From NCBI GenBank assembly GCA_012517355.1, contig JAAYVD010000108.1:1-47810 (forward strand): 47,810 bases of DNA. Direction: 5' to 3'. The notes beneath the pieces were generated by a model that saw only the letters and a program-made list of their open reading frames with translations, had not been told where the DNA came from and made no database searches. The translations under genes were made by a program, and so were the position numbers. This DNA comes from Candidatus Rifleibacteriota bacterium. Its GTDB lineage: Bacteria; Muiribacteriota; Ozemobacteria; Ozemobacterales; Ozemobacteraceae. Below are positions 1 to 7,860 of the stretch, in pieces; the stretch's first letter is position 1, and every line of letters begins with the position of its first letter.

Positions 1-1
1 C

Positions 2-1018
2 GGGTGGGTGGGTGGGCTGGTGGGCGAGCACCTGCTGCAACCGCTGGGGCGTATGCAATCGGTCCTCGCAGGGGTGGCGGCGGGAAACCTCGAGACGGAA
101 CTGCGGTCGGCCCGGGCCGATGAACTGGGGGAACTGGCCGGCCAGCTCGACGAGATGATCCGGGGCCTGCGGCGCCGGCGGGACCTGGCCCGGTTCGTGT
201 CGGGGACGCTCGACGCCCGCGTGCGGCAGGAGGCGGCGGGGGACGGGCTGGGCCCGCGGGTCGACGCCGGGGTGGTGCTGGTTTCCGACCTGCGGGGCTT
301 CACCAGCATGTCGGAGACGCACCCGCCGGAGGAGATCGTCGCCCTGCTCAACAGCCACATCGAGGCCATGACGGGGCCCATCCATGCCGAGGGTGGCCGC
401 ATCGAGCAGTTCATCGGCGACGCCATCGTCGCCCTCTTCACCGGCCCCGGGCCCCGTGAGGGGCGGCCGGGCGGGGACGGGAGCGGCCGGATGACAGGCG
501 GGGAAGCCGCCGGAGCATCGGCGCGGGCGGCGGTGCGGGCGGCCTGCGCCATGCGCCGGGCCCACCTGGCCCTGCAGGAGACGCGACGCGGGCAGGGGCG
601 GTTTCCCTACGAGATGGGGGTGGGCATCGACGGCGGACCGCTGCTGATGGGAGTGATCGCCGGCGAGGGGAGGGCGGAGTTCTCGGTCATCGGGCCGGCC
701 CGGGACGGGGCCGAGGAGCTGGAAACCCGGTCCCGCGAGGGGCGGCATTCCCGCATCCTGGTGGCGGATGCCCTGTGGCCGTCGCTGGCGGTCGCCTTCA
801 CCGCGACCCCGGGTCCGGGCGGGGGCTGTCGCGAGATCCTGCTGGATACCCCCACCCCTGCCGCCGACCGGGGGAGGCCCGCCGGTGACCTGCCCCGGCC
901 GGGAGGAGGCCGGGCGGGATCCCCTGGCGCCCCGGATGGTGTCGTGAATCGTGGGGCAGACGCCTTGCCGGGGGGCCGGCCGCCCGGTTCCGGGCTTCCG
1001 GAAGGGGGTCGGGCGTGA
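2..1018 (+). CDS. HAMP + class III nucleotide cyclase, metal-binding half (5' end cut by window)
   Basis: The frame is open to the window edge, so the N-terminus (probably membrane segments and a sensor) lies outside; residues here are numbered from the in-frame GTG at position 8. Residues 8-60 look like the end of a transmembrane/HAMP module. Residues 85-255 are a class III adenylate/guanylate cyclase domain. Both metal-binding Asp residues are present: D94 in SDLRGFT and D138 in GDAIVALF. The other catalytic positions are lost. Q134 replaces the adenine-selecting Lys. The segment VIGPARDGAEEL (227-238) replaces the usual VIGDxVNxAxRL, giving D233 for the transition-state Asn and E237 for the Arg. 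A Gly/Pro-rich tail follows. The stop overlaps the next gene's GTG by 4 nt (GTGA), implying coupled translation. Alone it should not work as a homodimer; paired with the next protein it could supply the metal side of one active site. The family call is firm, the pairing is inferred. Confidence 0.85.
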   Translation, partial: GWVGGLVGEHLLQPLGRMQSVLAGVAAGNLETELRSARADELGELAGQLDEMIRGLRRRRDLARFVSGTLDARVRQEAAGDGLGPRVDAGVVLVSDLRGFTSMSETHPPEEIVALLNSHIEAMTGPIHAEGGRIEQFIGDAIVALFTGPGPREGRPGGDGSGRMTGGEAAGASARAAVRAACAMRRAHLALQETRRGQGRFPYEMGVGIDGGPLLMGVIAGEGRAEFSVIGPARDGAEELETRSREGRHSRILVADALWPSLAVAFTATPGPGGGCREILLDTPTPAADRGRPAGDLPRPGGGRAGSPGAPDGVVNRGADALPGGRPPGSGLPEGGRA

Positions 1019-4000
1019 GCCGGTCCCTGGTGGTCGCGCTGGTGGTGGTGCTGTTCGTGGGAGCCACCCTGGCGCTGGCGAACTGGACCCGGGCGGCCGG
1101 GGCGCGGCAGTGGCAGGAGGCTCTCGTGGACGAGGCCACCCGCGAGACCTTCCAGGAACTCGACCGGGTCCAGACCACCGCCGACATCGAGTCGCAGATC
1201 GGCAGCCTGCTGAACGTCTTCGCGGCGCGGGTTCGCGCGGCGGCGGGGGGACCGCGGGCGGCGGCCCGGGGGGAACAGGCCTGGCGCGAGCTGCTGCAGC
1301 CGAACCTGCCGCCCCACGACCTGTTCGTCTACGGGCCGGCGGCGGGGTCCATGGCGGCTCCCCTCCTGTTTTCCCACGAACACCCGCTCGGGTTCGGGGC
1401 GGTGGCGGACGAGTATTCCCTCTTCCTCGATTCGTTCACCGACCAGGATCCAACGGGTCGGCCGCGCAGCTCCTTCCCCGACTCCCGCATCCGGGCGCTG
1501 GCGCGGGGGATCCGTGACCACGTGGGGGCGGCATTCCCCCTGGAGCCGACCATCCGGCCCCGGGCCGACGTCATGGATTTCCGCACCGCCGACCGGCGCC
1601 TGTTCCTCATCTGGGAGGAATACGGGAGCCTGGGGAAGGTCGTTCTGCTGATGGACGGCAGCCATCTCGCGCCCCAACACCCGTTGCGGGTGATGGCCGG
1701 CCGCTGGGCCCGGCGGGGGACGGGGGTGGCCTTCTGGGACCACTGGCGTCACCGGCTGACCAGCTCGGGGCTGGTGCGCCGGGTTCCCGGGCTGGCCCGG
1801 GACATCGCGGCCCTGGCCGAGCGCCACCGCGATGCCCCACGGTTTTCGGAACAGCGATTGCACCAAGGGCCGGCGGCTGCGGGCCCCGGGGAAGGGCTCC
1901 CTGGAGAGGGGCGACACGAGGGGCGCGCGCCGCCATCGGGGGCGGCCAGGGAGCCCTTCCGACCTCAAGTCGGTGGGTCCGGCCCAGGTGAGGCGGGGGG
2001 CGCGGACGACCCGGTGCGGTTCCTGGTCGCCGGCGGGCCCTTCCTGCCGGGCGGCCGGTTCCGGCCGGTCATGGTACGGGCTTTGCCCGTGACCCCCGCC
2101 CGGATCCCTCCCGGTGAGGCCGCGTTGTTCGCCGCCTCGCTGCTGCTGTTCGGGGTGACCGTCTGGGCCGCGGTCGAGGGGGCGGTCTTCGGCCGCCGCC
2201 CTGCCTTTCCCGTGCGGGTCGTCCTGGTGTTCGCCTTCGTGCTGGTGGCCATCCTGCCCTTGTCGGGGGTGGGTTTCTTCGTCCATGCCCTGACCCGGGA
2301 ATGGGTGGACCGGGAACGGGACCGGCTCGCCCGGGAACTGCACGAGGACCTGCGGGCGATCGACACCAGTTTCGAACGCACCCTGGCGAGCTACACCTGG
2401 CAGTTGCGGTCCTGGACCCGCGATCCGGCGGTCCAGGGACGCCTGGAGCGCGCTCTCGCGACGGACGACCCCGAAGCCGTGGTGCGGGAGTTCCAGGCGA
2501 TCATCGAGCGGTTCCGGGCCCACAACACCGTCAAGTTCGCGGCGGTGGTAGGTCCCCGCGGCCTGTTCGCCGCCTGGCGGATCATCTTTTCGGCCATCCA
2601 CCGCCGGTACCTCGACACCATCCTGGAGAAGGTCATGCAAAGCACCCTCTCGCAGCACCTGGGGGAGTTCAACCCCGACCTGGCGGGAACCGGTCCGGGC
2701 GGGCCGGCGGTCAATGCCCCCGACCGGGGTGCCCTGTACCGCGAGATGGGCTACCAGTCGCTCTTCCAGATCGTCGGTCCGCAGGGGTTCATCACCATGG
2801 TGGCCTATCCCGAGGAGATGCTGCGGGTCACGCTGCGGGCGACCTGGCTGGGCATGTTCTCCGTCCCGGTGCCCATCCAAAGGACCATCACCTTCGTGTT
2901 CCGGTGGCACCTGGTCAACCGCGAGCTGGAGTACCTCCACCTGCAGAGCCAGATCGGGCCGCACGAGGCGGACGACCCCGGCAACGCCCGGTTCGGGGTG
3001 TGCGGGTCGCAGGACTACTACTTCCCGCCGGTGCCGGCGGGCCTGGACGTGGCTTCCTACGACGGCCTGCTCGCCGCCGCCGACCAGGTTTTCAACTCCC
3101 AGATCGGCATGCGGTTCCGGGAGGACGATCGTCCGGACCGGCGGCTGGTCGAGATCATGGTTCCCCGGCAGCTCTGCTCCATCCTGGTCGGGACGCGCGC
3201 CACCGCCTGGCTGGACGAGGCGGCCCGCCGGGCCCACGCCGCGGCGAGCCTGATCCTGTTCTTGATCCTGCTTGCCGCCATCCTCATCGGCGCGTTGACC
3301 GCGGGCTTCTTCCTCGAACCGTTGCGGGCCCTGCGGCAGGGGGCGCGGGAGATCGGCCGGGGCAACCTGGCGGCCCGCCTGGACATCCGGCGTGGGGACG
3401 AGTTCGACGACCTGGCCGACACCTTCAACCGGATGGCGCAGGGGTTGCAGGAGGGCCGCACGCTCGGCCGGTTCGTCTCCAGTGCCGTCCGGGAGATGGT
3501 CGGGGCGGGCCGCATGGGGGAAGGGCCGGCGCCGGCCCATCGCTGTCGGGCCACGATCCTGTTTTCCCAGGTCGTTCCGGCGGCCGCGGCGCGTGGTGAT
3601 CCCGACCGGTTCTTCGCCTGCCTGGACGCCCACCTGCGCGCCATCGAGGAGGCCACCGGCCGGTTCGGCGGGGATATCGACAAGATCATCGGCGAGAAGG
3701 TGCTGGTGGTGTTTTCGCACGAGGCTTTTCCCACCGGTCAGGCGGCCGCGGCCGCGGCGTTCCGGGTCGTCCGGGCGCTGGAACGGGCGCGGCCCGGGCT
3801 TCCGCTCGCCGAACGGCTGGTGGCGGGCATCACCACCGGGGAAGTGGTGAGCGGGGTGCTGGGGGCGGCCAGCGTGCGGCTCGACCACACGGTCATCGGC
3901 GATCCGGTCAACCTGGCCGCCCGCCTGGCCGACCTCGCCCGCCGGATGGACGGGGAAGCGGTGATCCTGGCCGCCGGCGAGGCGGTGCGCCTGGCCGGGT

Positions 4001-4098
4001 GGCAGCGGCAGGCCCGCCGGCTCGACCTGACCGCGGTGAAAGGCAAGACCCAGCAGGTGGAGGCCTGGCGCCTCGCCGCAGAGGGGGCGCGGGGGTAG
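1015..4098 (+). CDS. Membrane sensor class III cyclase, substrate/transition-state half
   Basis: 1027 aa, GTG start inside the stop of the upstream cyclase. Predicted membrane segments lie near residues 3-22, 371-391, 402-424 and 744-767, leaving two extracytoplasmic regions (about 23-370 and 425-742) that may sense ligands; I recognise no family in them. A HAMP linker (about 768-820, with GDEFDDLADTFNRMAQ) leads to a cyclase domain at 845-1020. Its first metal Asp is Q852 (LFSQ instead of LFSD) and its second is E894 (IIGEKV instead of FIGDAV). It keeps K890, T959, N966 and R970 (VIGDPVNLAARL), the substrate and transition-state residues. This is the mirror image of the upstream protein, like C2 versus C1 of mammalian adenylyl cyclases. 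Lys plus Thr suggests ATP, hence cAMP. Residues about 280-345 are low complexity and include an in-frame copy of a dispersed repeat. The product is inferred, not shown. Confidence 0.88.
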   Translation: MSRSLVVALVVVLFVGATLALANWTRAAGARQWQEALVDEATRETFQELDRVQTTADIESQIGSLLNVFAARVRAAAGGPRAAARGEQAWRELLQPNLPPHDLFVYGPAAGSMAAPLLFSHEHPLGFGAVADEYSLFLDSFTDQDPTGRPRSSFPDSRIRALARGIRDHVGAAFPLEPTIRPRADVMDFRTADRRLFLIWEEYGSLGKVVLLMDGSHLAPQHPLRVMAGRWARRGTGVAFWDHWRHRLTSSGLVRRVPGLARDIAALAERHRDAPRFSEQRLHQGPAAAGPGEGLPGEGRHEGRAPPSGAAREPFRPQVGGSGPGEAGGADDPVRFLVAGGPFLPGGRFRPVMVRALPVTPARIPPGEAALFAASLLLFGVTVWAAVEGAVFGRRPAFPVRVVLVFAFVLVAILPLSGVGFFVHALTREWVDRERDRLARELHEDLRAIDTSFERTLASYTWQLRSWTRDPAVQGRLERALATDDPEAVVREFQAIIERFRAHNTVKFAAVVGPRGLFAAWRIIFSAIHRRYLDTILEKVMQSTLSQHLGEFNPDLAGTGPGGPAVNAPDRGALYREMGYQSLFQIVGPQGFITMVAYPEEMLRVTLRATWLGMFSVPVPIQRTITFVFRWHLVNRELEYLHLQSQIGPHEADDPGNARFGVCGSQDYYFPPVPAGLDVASYDGLLAAADQVFNSQIGMRFREDDRPDRRLVEIMVPRQLCSILVGTRATAWLDEAARRAHAAASLILFLILLAAILIGALTAGFFLEPLRALRQGAREIGRGNLAARLDIRRGDEFDDLADTFNRMAQGLQEGRTLGRFVSSAVREMVGAGRMGEGPAPAHRCRATILFSQVVPAAAARGDPDRFFACLDAHLRAIEEATGRFGGDIDKIIGEKVLVVFSHEAFPTGQAAAAAAFRVVRALERARPGLPLAERLVAGITTGEVVSGVLGAASVRLDHTVIGDPVNLAARLADLARRMDGEAVILAAGEAVRLAGWQRQARRLDLTAVKGKTQQVEAWRLAAEGARG
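1929..1978 (+). repeat. Dispersed palindromic repeat, in-frame copy inside the cyclase gene
   Basis: This stretch matches the second part of the 70-bp repeat found at 5121-5274: a CCGCCATC...GGCGG hairpin half, then GCCCTTCCGACCTCAAGTC. It translates as PPSGAAREPFRPQVG, close to PPSAAARGKPFRHQVG, which the same frame of the intergenic copy would encode. It sits in a low-complexity part of the first extracytoplasmic region, just before the second membrane segment, and does not break the reading frame. Confidence 0.7.
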
Positions 4099-4231
4099 GG
4101 GTGCCTTCGGTTTCCGGCCGCCACGCGCGTGCGCGGGGAACGGCATCGCCGGCGAACCCGGCCAGTTGCTCCAGAATCTGCGAGGGCGACGGGCGAAACT
4201 CCCGCGAACCCGCTTCCGGCAGTCCTGCACG

Positions 4232-4269
4232 GGCAGCCGGGGCGGACCCCCGTGTCCGCCCCGGCTGCC
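4232..4269. terminator. Perfect 16-bp inverted repeat downstream of the cyclase pair
   Basis: GGCAGCCGGGGCGGAC at 4232-4247 pairs perfectly with GTCCGCCCCGGCTGCC at 4254-4269 across a 6-nt loop. It lies about 130 bp after the cyclase stop. No T-run follows, so it may be a terminator of an unusual kind, an mRNA-end stabiliser or a member of another repeat family. Confidence 0.4.
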
Positions 4270-4462
4270 ATGTGGCTTTCCGGGTTTCGCAGAACGATCG
4301 ATGGTCTTGGGGGTCGCCAGCAATTCTCCCCATTTCTGCTGAAGCGGTTGTCCGGATTGTTTCGGTCTGACTTGCTGGATGGGCCAAGTCCTGCGGAAAT
4401 CTCTGTCCATCAGAAAAGCCTGGGAGCGCTGAGGGAGAATTCCTGGGGGGGTGCCGGACGGG

Positions 4463-4491
4463 TTGCCAGTGGCAAAATGCGGTGCTATCAT
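4463..4491 (+). promoter_or_regulatory. Sigma70-like promoter for the gene at 4630
   Basis: TTGCCA (4463-4468), a 17-nt spacer and TATCAT (4486-4491). Transcription would begin near 4498, giving a leader of about 130 nt before the GTG at 4630. Apart from this promoter and the hairpin at 4232, I see nothing in the 4099-4629 gap. Confidence 0.55.
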
Positions 4492-4629
4492 GGCGCTCAG
4501 AGTACCGCGACAGGCAGCCGCAGAAACACACCACAACGACAGGCCCGACGCTCCCCTCCCCCTGCCGGTACCGCCCCTGGTGACCGGGGTACCCTGGGAA
4601 GCCGTCCCAACAAGGAGCGTCCAGCACCC

Positions 4630-5028
4630 GTGAGCCTCAACACCTTCAGCGCCTACCTGGATTTCGCCATCCGCCTGGAGGAATCCGGGCTCGAACACCT
4701 CCGCCGGTACCAGCAGTCCGGAGTCCCCTGGGCGGGCACCCTGGTCGCCGAGGGGGAGAAGACCCTCAAGACCCTGCGCACCATCCTGCGGGAGAACGTG
4801 ACCGAACTGGTCATGGAGCCCTGCGAGCCCCTGTCGGAGGAAACCTACCGCTGCGACCCGGTGCCCGATGACCCCGCCGGCGGTGCCCGCCGGTTCCTGG
4901 TGGCCCAGCGCACCTTCGCCCTCGACGTGGCGCGGGTCATCAACCTGAAGGAAGTGAAGCGCTCCTTCACCCGGCTGGCCGACCGCAAGGACCAGCTCCT
5001 CGCCGGCGTCCCCGCCGCCGCCCGGTGA
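4630..5028 (+). CDS. Uncharacterised small helical protein
   Basis: 132 aa. I chose the GTG at 4630 because AAGGAG lies about 13 nt upstream and no conserved-looking sequence precedes it, although the frame stays open to 4129. The protein is soluble-looking, mostly alpha-helical and charged, with no signal peptide and no membrane segment. It has a single Cys pair (residues 64 and 74) and no motif I recognise. It has its own promoter at 4463. A 413-bp repeat-bearing gap separates it from the pyrimidine operon, so co-transcription is possible but not evident. Function unknown. Confidence 0.7.
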   Translation: MSLNTFSAYLDFAIRLEESGLEHLRRYQQSGVPWAGTLVAEGEKTLKTLRTILRENVTELVMEPCEPLSEETYRCDPVPDDPAGGARRFLVAQRTFALDVARVINLKEVKRSFTRLADRKDQLLAGVPAAAR

Positions 5029-5120
5029 GCCGGAAAAGACGCCGGCCCGGCCGCTCCGCTCCTGTTTTCCCCGCGCCCCCTCTGAGAAAGCGTGTGGCCA
5101 CCTCGGCCCCGTTGCCGGGC

Positions 5121-5274
5121 GCGAAACGGGCGTTTCGTGCCGCCATCCGCGGCGGCAAGGGGGAAGCCCTTCCGACATCAGGTCGGTCGGCCCCTTTGCG
5201 AGGCGCGAAACGGCCGTTTCGCACCGCCATCCGTGGCGGCAAAGGGGAAGCCCTTCCGACATCTTGTCGGTCGG
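5121..5274 (+). repeat. Two tandem copies of a 70-bp dispersed palindromic repeat
   Basis: Copies at 5121-5190 and 5205-5274 are 84 bp apart and nearly identical. Each has three short palindromes in a row: GCGAAACGGGCGTTTCG, then CCGCCATCCGCGGCGG, then CGACATCAGGTCGGTCGG. Between the last two lies AAGGGGGAAGCCCTTC. Related copies occur at 1929, 20404, 33278, 42503 and probably 45570. They fill most of the 5029-5441 gap before the pyrimidine operon. I see no convincing promoter in that gap. Confidence 0.85.
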
Positions 5275-5441
5275 GGGTCGGGCGGCGAACCCGCCCGGTC
5301 GCCGGAAGGTTTCCACGGCCAGGGGAAGAGGGCCCGGCCGCCATCCATGTGCTGTCTGAAACCGGGCGCCCCGGACGGGTGTTTCCCGCCGGTCGCCCCG
5401 TTGTTGCCAACCCAACCAACAGATGAAGGAGGATTGAACGG

Positions 5442-6314
5442 ATGCCCCGGAAGGTGAAATGCGGTCTCATCCAGTGCGGACTCCCGCTCCACGAGGGCGA
5501 GGGGACGGTCGCGAAGATCAAGGAGGCCATGATCGACAAGCACCTCAAGATGATCGACCAGGCCGGCAAGAAGAAGGTCCAGATCCTGTGCCTGCAGGAG
5601 ATCTTCTCGACCCCCTACTTCTGCCCGTCGCAGGATGCCAAGTGGTATGCCACGGCCGAGGCCGTTCCCGGCCCCACCACCGACCTGCTGTCAAAGTACG
5701 CGAAGAAGTACAAGATGGTCATCGTGGTCCCGATGTACGAGCGGGCCGCCGCCGGGGTCTATTACAACACCTCCGCGGTCATCGACGCCGACGGCGAGTA
5801 CCTCGGCAAATACCGCAAGATCCACATCCCGCAGGTGGCCGGCTTCTGGGAGAAATTCTTCTTCAAGCCCGGCAACCTCGGCTACCCCGTGTTCGAGACC
5901 GCCTACGCCAAGGTCGGCGTCTACATCTGCTACGACCGGCACTTCCCCGAGGGGGCCCGCTGCCTCGGTCTGAACGGCGCCGAGATCGTGTTCAACCCGT
6001 CGGCGACCGTGGCCGGCCTGTCGCAACACCTGTGGAAACTCGAGCAGCCCGCCCACGCCGTCGCCAACGGCTATTTCATGGGCTGCATCAACCGCGTCGG
6101 CACCGAACGGCCCTGGAAGATCGGCAAGTTCTACGGCCACAGCTACTTCGTCAACCCGCGCGGCGAGATCCTGGCCGAGGGCAGCGAGGACCATGATGAA
6201 GTGGTGACCATCGACATCGATCTCGACAAGATCGACGAGGTGCGCAACACCTGGCAGTTCTACCGCGACCGGCGGCCCGAGACCTACGACGAACTGGGCA
6301 TGCTGCTGCCCTGA
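5442..6314 (+). CDS. pydC: Beta-ureidopropionase (nitrilase family)
   Basis: 290 aa, ATG preceded by GAAGGAGG. It is a carbon-nitrogen hydrolase with the nitrilase triad visible: E53 in QEIF, K126 in RKIHIP and C163 in ICYDRHFPE. Ureidopropionases hydrolyse N-carbamoyl-beta-alanine (or N-carbamoyl-beta-aminoisobutyrate) to the beta-amino acid, CO2 and ammonia, the last hydrolytic step of reductive pyrimidine breakdown. The close relatives N-carbamoylputrescine amidase and D-carbamoylase cannot be excluded by sequence alone. The five following genes (dihydropyrimidinase, aminotransferase, semialdehyde dehydrogenase, PreT, PreA) make the pyrimidine role much the best fit. It is the first gene of the operon, and the protein is cytosolic. 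Confidence 0.88.
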   Translation: MPRKVKCGLIQCGLPLHEGEGTVAKIKEAMIDKHLKMIDQAGKKKVQILCLQEIFSTPYFCPSQDAKWYATAEAVPGPTTDLLSKYAKKYKMVIVVPMYERAAAGVYYNTSAVIDADGEYLGKYRKIHIPQVAGFWEKFFFKPGNLGYPVFETAYAKVGVYICYDRHFPEGARCLGLNGAEIVFNPSATVAGLSQHLWKLEQPAHAVANGYFMGCINRVGTERPWKIGKFYGHSYFVNPRGEILAEGSEDHDEVVTIDIDLDKIDEVRNTWQFYRDRRPETYDELGMLLP

Positions 6315-6348
6315 CGCCCGACCGCACCGACGCAAGGAAAGGAGACAC

Positions 6349-7818
6349 ATGGCCCCCATCCGCACCGCCCGAACGAAACCCGTTGCCGCCCCCGCCGCCG
6401 GCCGACCGACCGGCCTGCCCCGGTACACCCTGATCCGTCGCGGCACCATCCACACCGCCGCCGATTCCTTCCCCGCCGACCTGCTGATCGAGAAGGGGAA
6501 GATCGTCCAGATCGGCGACGTTCCCCCCGGCCCCGGCATGCTGATCATCGATGCCAAGGGGCTCGAGATCTTCCCCGGCGGCATCGACGTCCATACCCAC
6601 TTCGAGCTGCCCTTCATGGGCACCGTGTCGGCCGACGACTTCGAGACAGGCACCGTCGCCGCGGCCTGCGGCGGCACCACCGCCATCGTCGACTTCGTCA
6701 TCCCCGGCAAGGGCCAGCGCATCACCGAGGCGGCCAAGGCCTGGCACAAGAAGGCCGCCGGCAAGGCCGTCGTCGACTACGGGTTCCACATCGCCCTCGT
6801 CGAGGCCACGCCCCAGGTTCTCGCCGACATCCCCAAGGTCGTGGCCGACGGCATCACCAGCTTCAAGTGCTTCATGGCCTACAAGGGCTCGCTGATGATC
6901 GACGACACCCAGCTCCTGGCGGTGCTCGCCGCGGCCCGCCGGCACGGGGCGCTCGTCTCCGTCCACGCCGAGAACGGCGACATGCTGTCGTGGGTCATGG
7001 AACAACTGGTCGCCGCGAAGAAGACCTCGCCCCGCTACCACCCCGTGGCCCACCCCGCCCTGGCCGAGGGCGAGGCCGCCCACCGCGCCATCGCCCTGGC
7101 CGCGATGGCCGAAGCCCCGCTCTACATCGTCCACCTGAGCTGCATGGAGGCCCTCGACGAGGTGGTTGCCGCCCGGATGGCCGGCCAGCCCGTGTTCGCC
7201 GAGACCTGCCCGCAGTATCTCCTGCTCGACGACCGGCTCTACGAGAAACCCGGCTTCGAAGGGGCCAAGTGGGTGATGTCGCCGCCCCTGCGGCACGTCT
7301 CGAACCAGGTGCCGCTGTGGTCGGGTCTGCGCGAGGGATTCCTGCAGTGCGTCGCCACCGATCACTGCTCATTCCGCTTCAAGGGCCAGAAAGACATGGG
7401 GAAGGGGAACTTCCTGAGGATCCCCAACGGCATTCCCGCCGTCGGCGACCGCATGAACCTCCTCTACTCGCACGGGGTCCGCAAGGGCCGCCTGTCACCC
7501 CAGCAGTTCGCCGCCATCACCGCGACCAACCCGGCCCGCCTGTTCGGCATGTACCCCGACAAGGGGACGATCGCCGTCGGCTCCGACGCCGACCTCGTGC
7601 TCTACGACCCGAAGAAGACAGGCGTGGTGTCGGCCAAAACCACGCGCCACAACGTCGACTACTCGGCCTTCGAGGGGTTCCGGCTGAACGGCCTGCCCGT
7701 GCTCGTGCTCTCCCGCGGCGAAGTGATCGCCCGCGACGGCGACTACGTGGGCGGCAAGGGGCGCGGCCGCTACCTGGCCCGCCGGCCGTTCGACCTGGCC
7801 CACTGGGGATACCGCTGA
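6349..7818 (+). CDS. pydB: Dihydropyrimidinase / hydantoinase
   Basis: 489 aa, start set by AAGGAAAGGAG just upstream. It is a cyclic amidohydrolase with a two-metal centre. Visible ligands are H82 and H84 (DVHTHFE), the Lys expected to be carbamylated, K173 (SFKCFMAYKG), H206 (VHAENGD), H262 (IVHLSC) and D338 (ATDHCSF). It opens the ring of dihydrouracil or dihydrothymine to N-carbamoyl-beta-amino acids, which the preceding gene product would hydrolyse. An N-terminal extension of about 24 residues rich in Ala, Pro and Arg precedes the first beta strand; a shorter start is possible but has no better ribosome site. The gap to the upstream gene is 34 nt, consistent with one transcript. Confidence 0.92.
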   Translation: MAPIRTARTKPVAAPAAGRPTGLPRYTLIRRGTIHTAADSFPADLLIEKGKIVQIGDVPPGPGMLIIDAKGLEIFPGGIDVHTHFELPFMGTVSADDFETGTVAAACGGTTAIVDFVIPGKGQRITEAAKAWHKKAAGKAVVDYGFHIALVEATPQVLADIPKVVADGITSFKCFMAYKGSLMIDDTQLLAVLAAARRHGALVSVHAENGDMLSWVMEQLVAAKKTSPRYHPVAHPALAEGEAAHRAIALAAMAEAPLYIVHLSCMEALDEVVAARMAGQPVFAETCPQYLLLDDRLYEKPGFEGAKWVMSPPLRHVSNQVPLWSGLREGFLQCVATDHCSFRFKGQKDMGKGNFLRIPNGIPAVGDRMNLLYSHGVRKGRLSPQQFAAITATNPARLFGMYPDKGTIAVGSDADLVLYDPKKTGVVSAKTTRHNVDYSAFEGFRLNGLPVLVLSRGEVIARDGDYVGGKGRGRYLARRPFDLAHWGYR

Positions 7819-7860
7819 GCGGCAAAAGCCGCCGGCATCAGGACAGCAAAGGATGACGAG

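Noticed and set aside
5121-5274. Possible CRISPR array
   Set aside because: Only two units 84 bp apart with a 14-bp gap, no spacer-sized unique sequence, and related copies scattered singly elsewhere; no cas genes.
607-5415. A 1602-codon open frame on the minus strand opposite the cyclases
   Set aside because: It is Pro/Gly/Arg-rich nonsense opposite two genes with recognisable domains and ribosome sites. Long antisense frames are expected in GC-rich DNA. The same applies to 22542-26393 and 36669-41426 on the plus strand.
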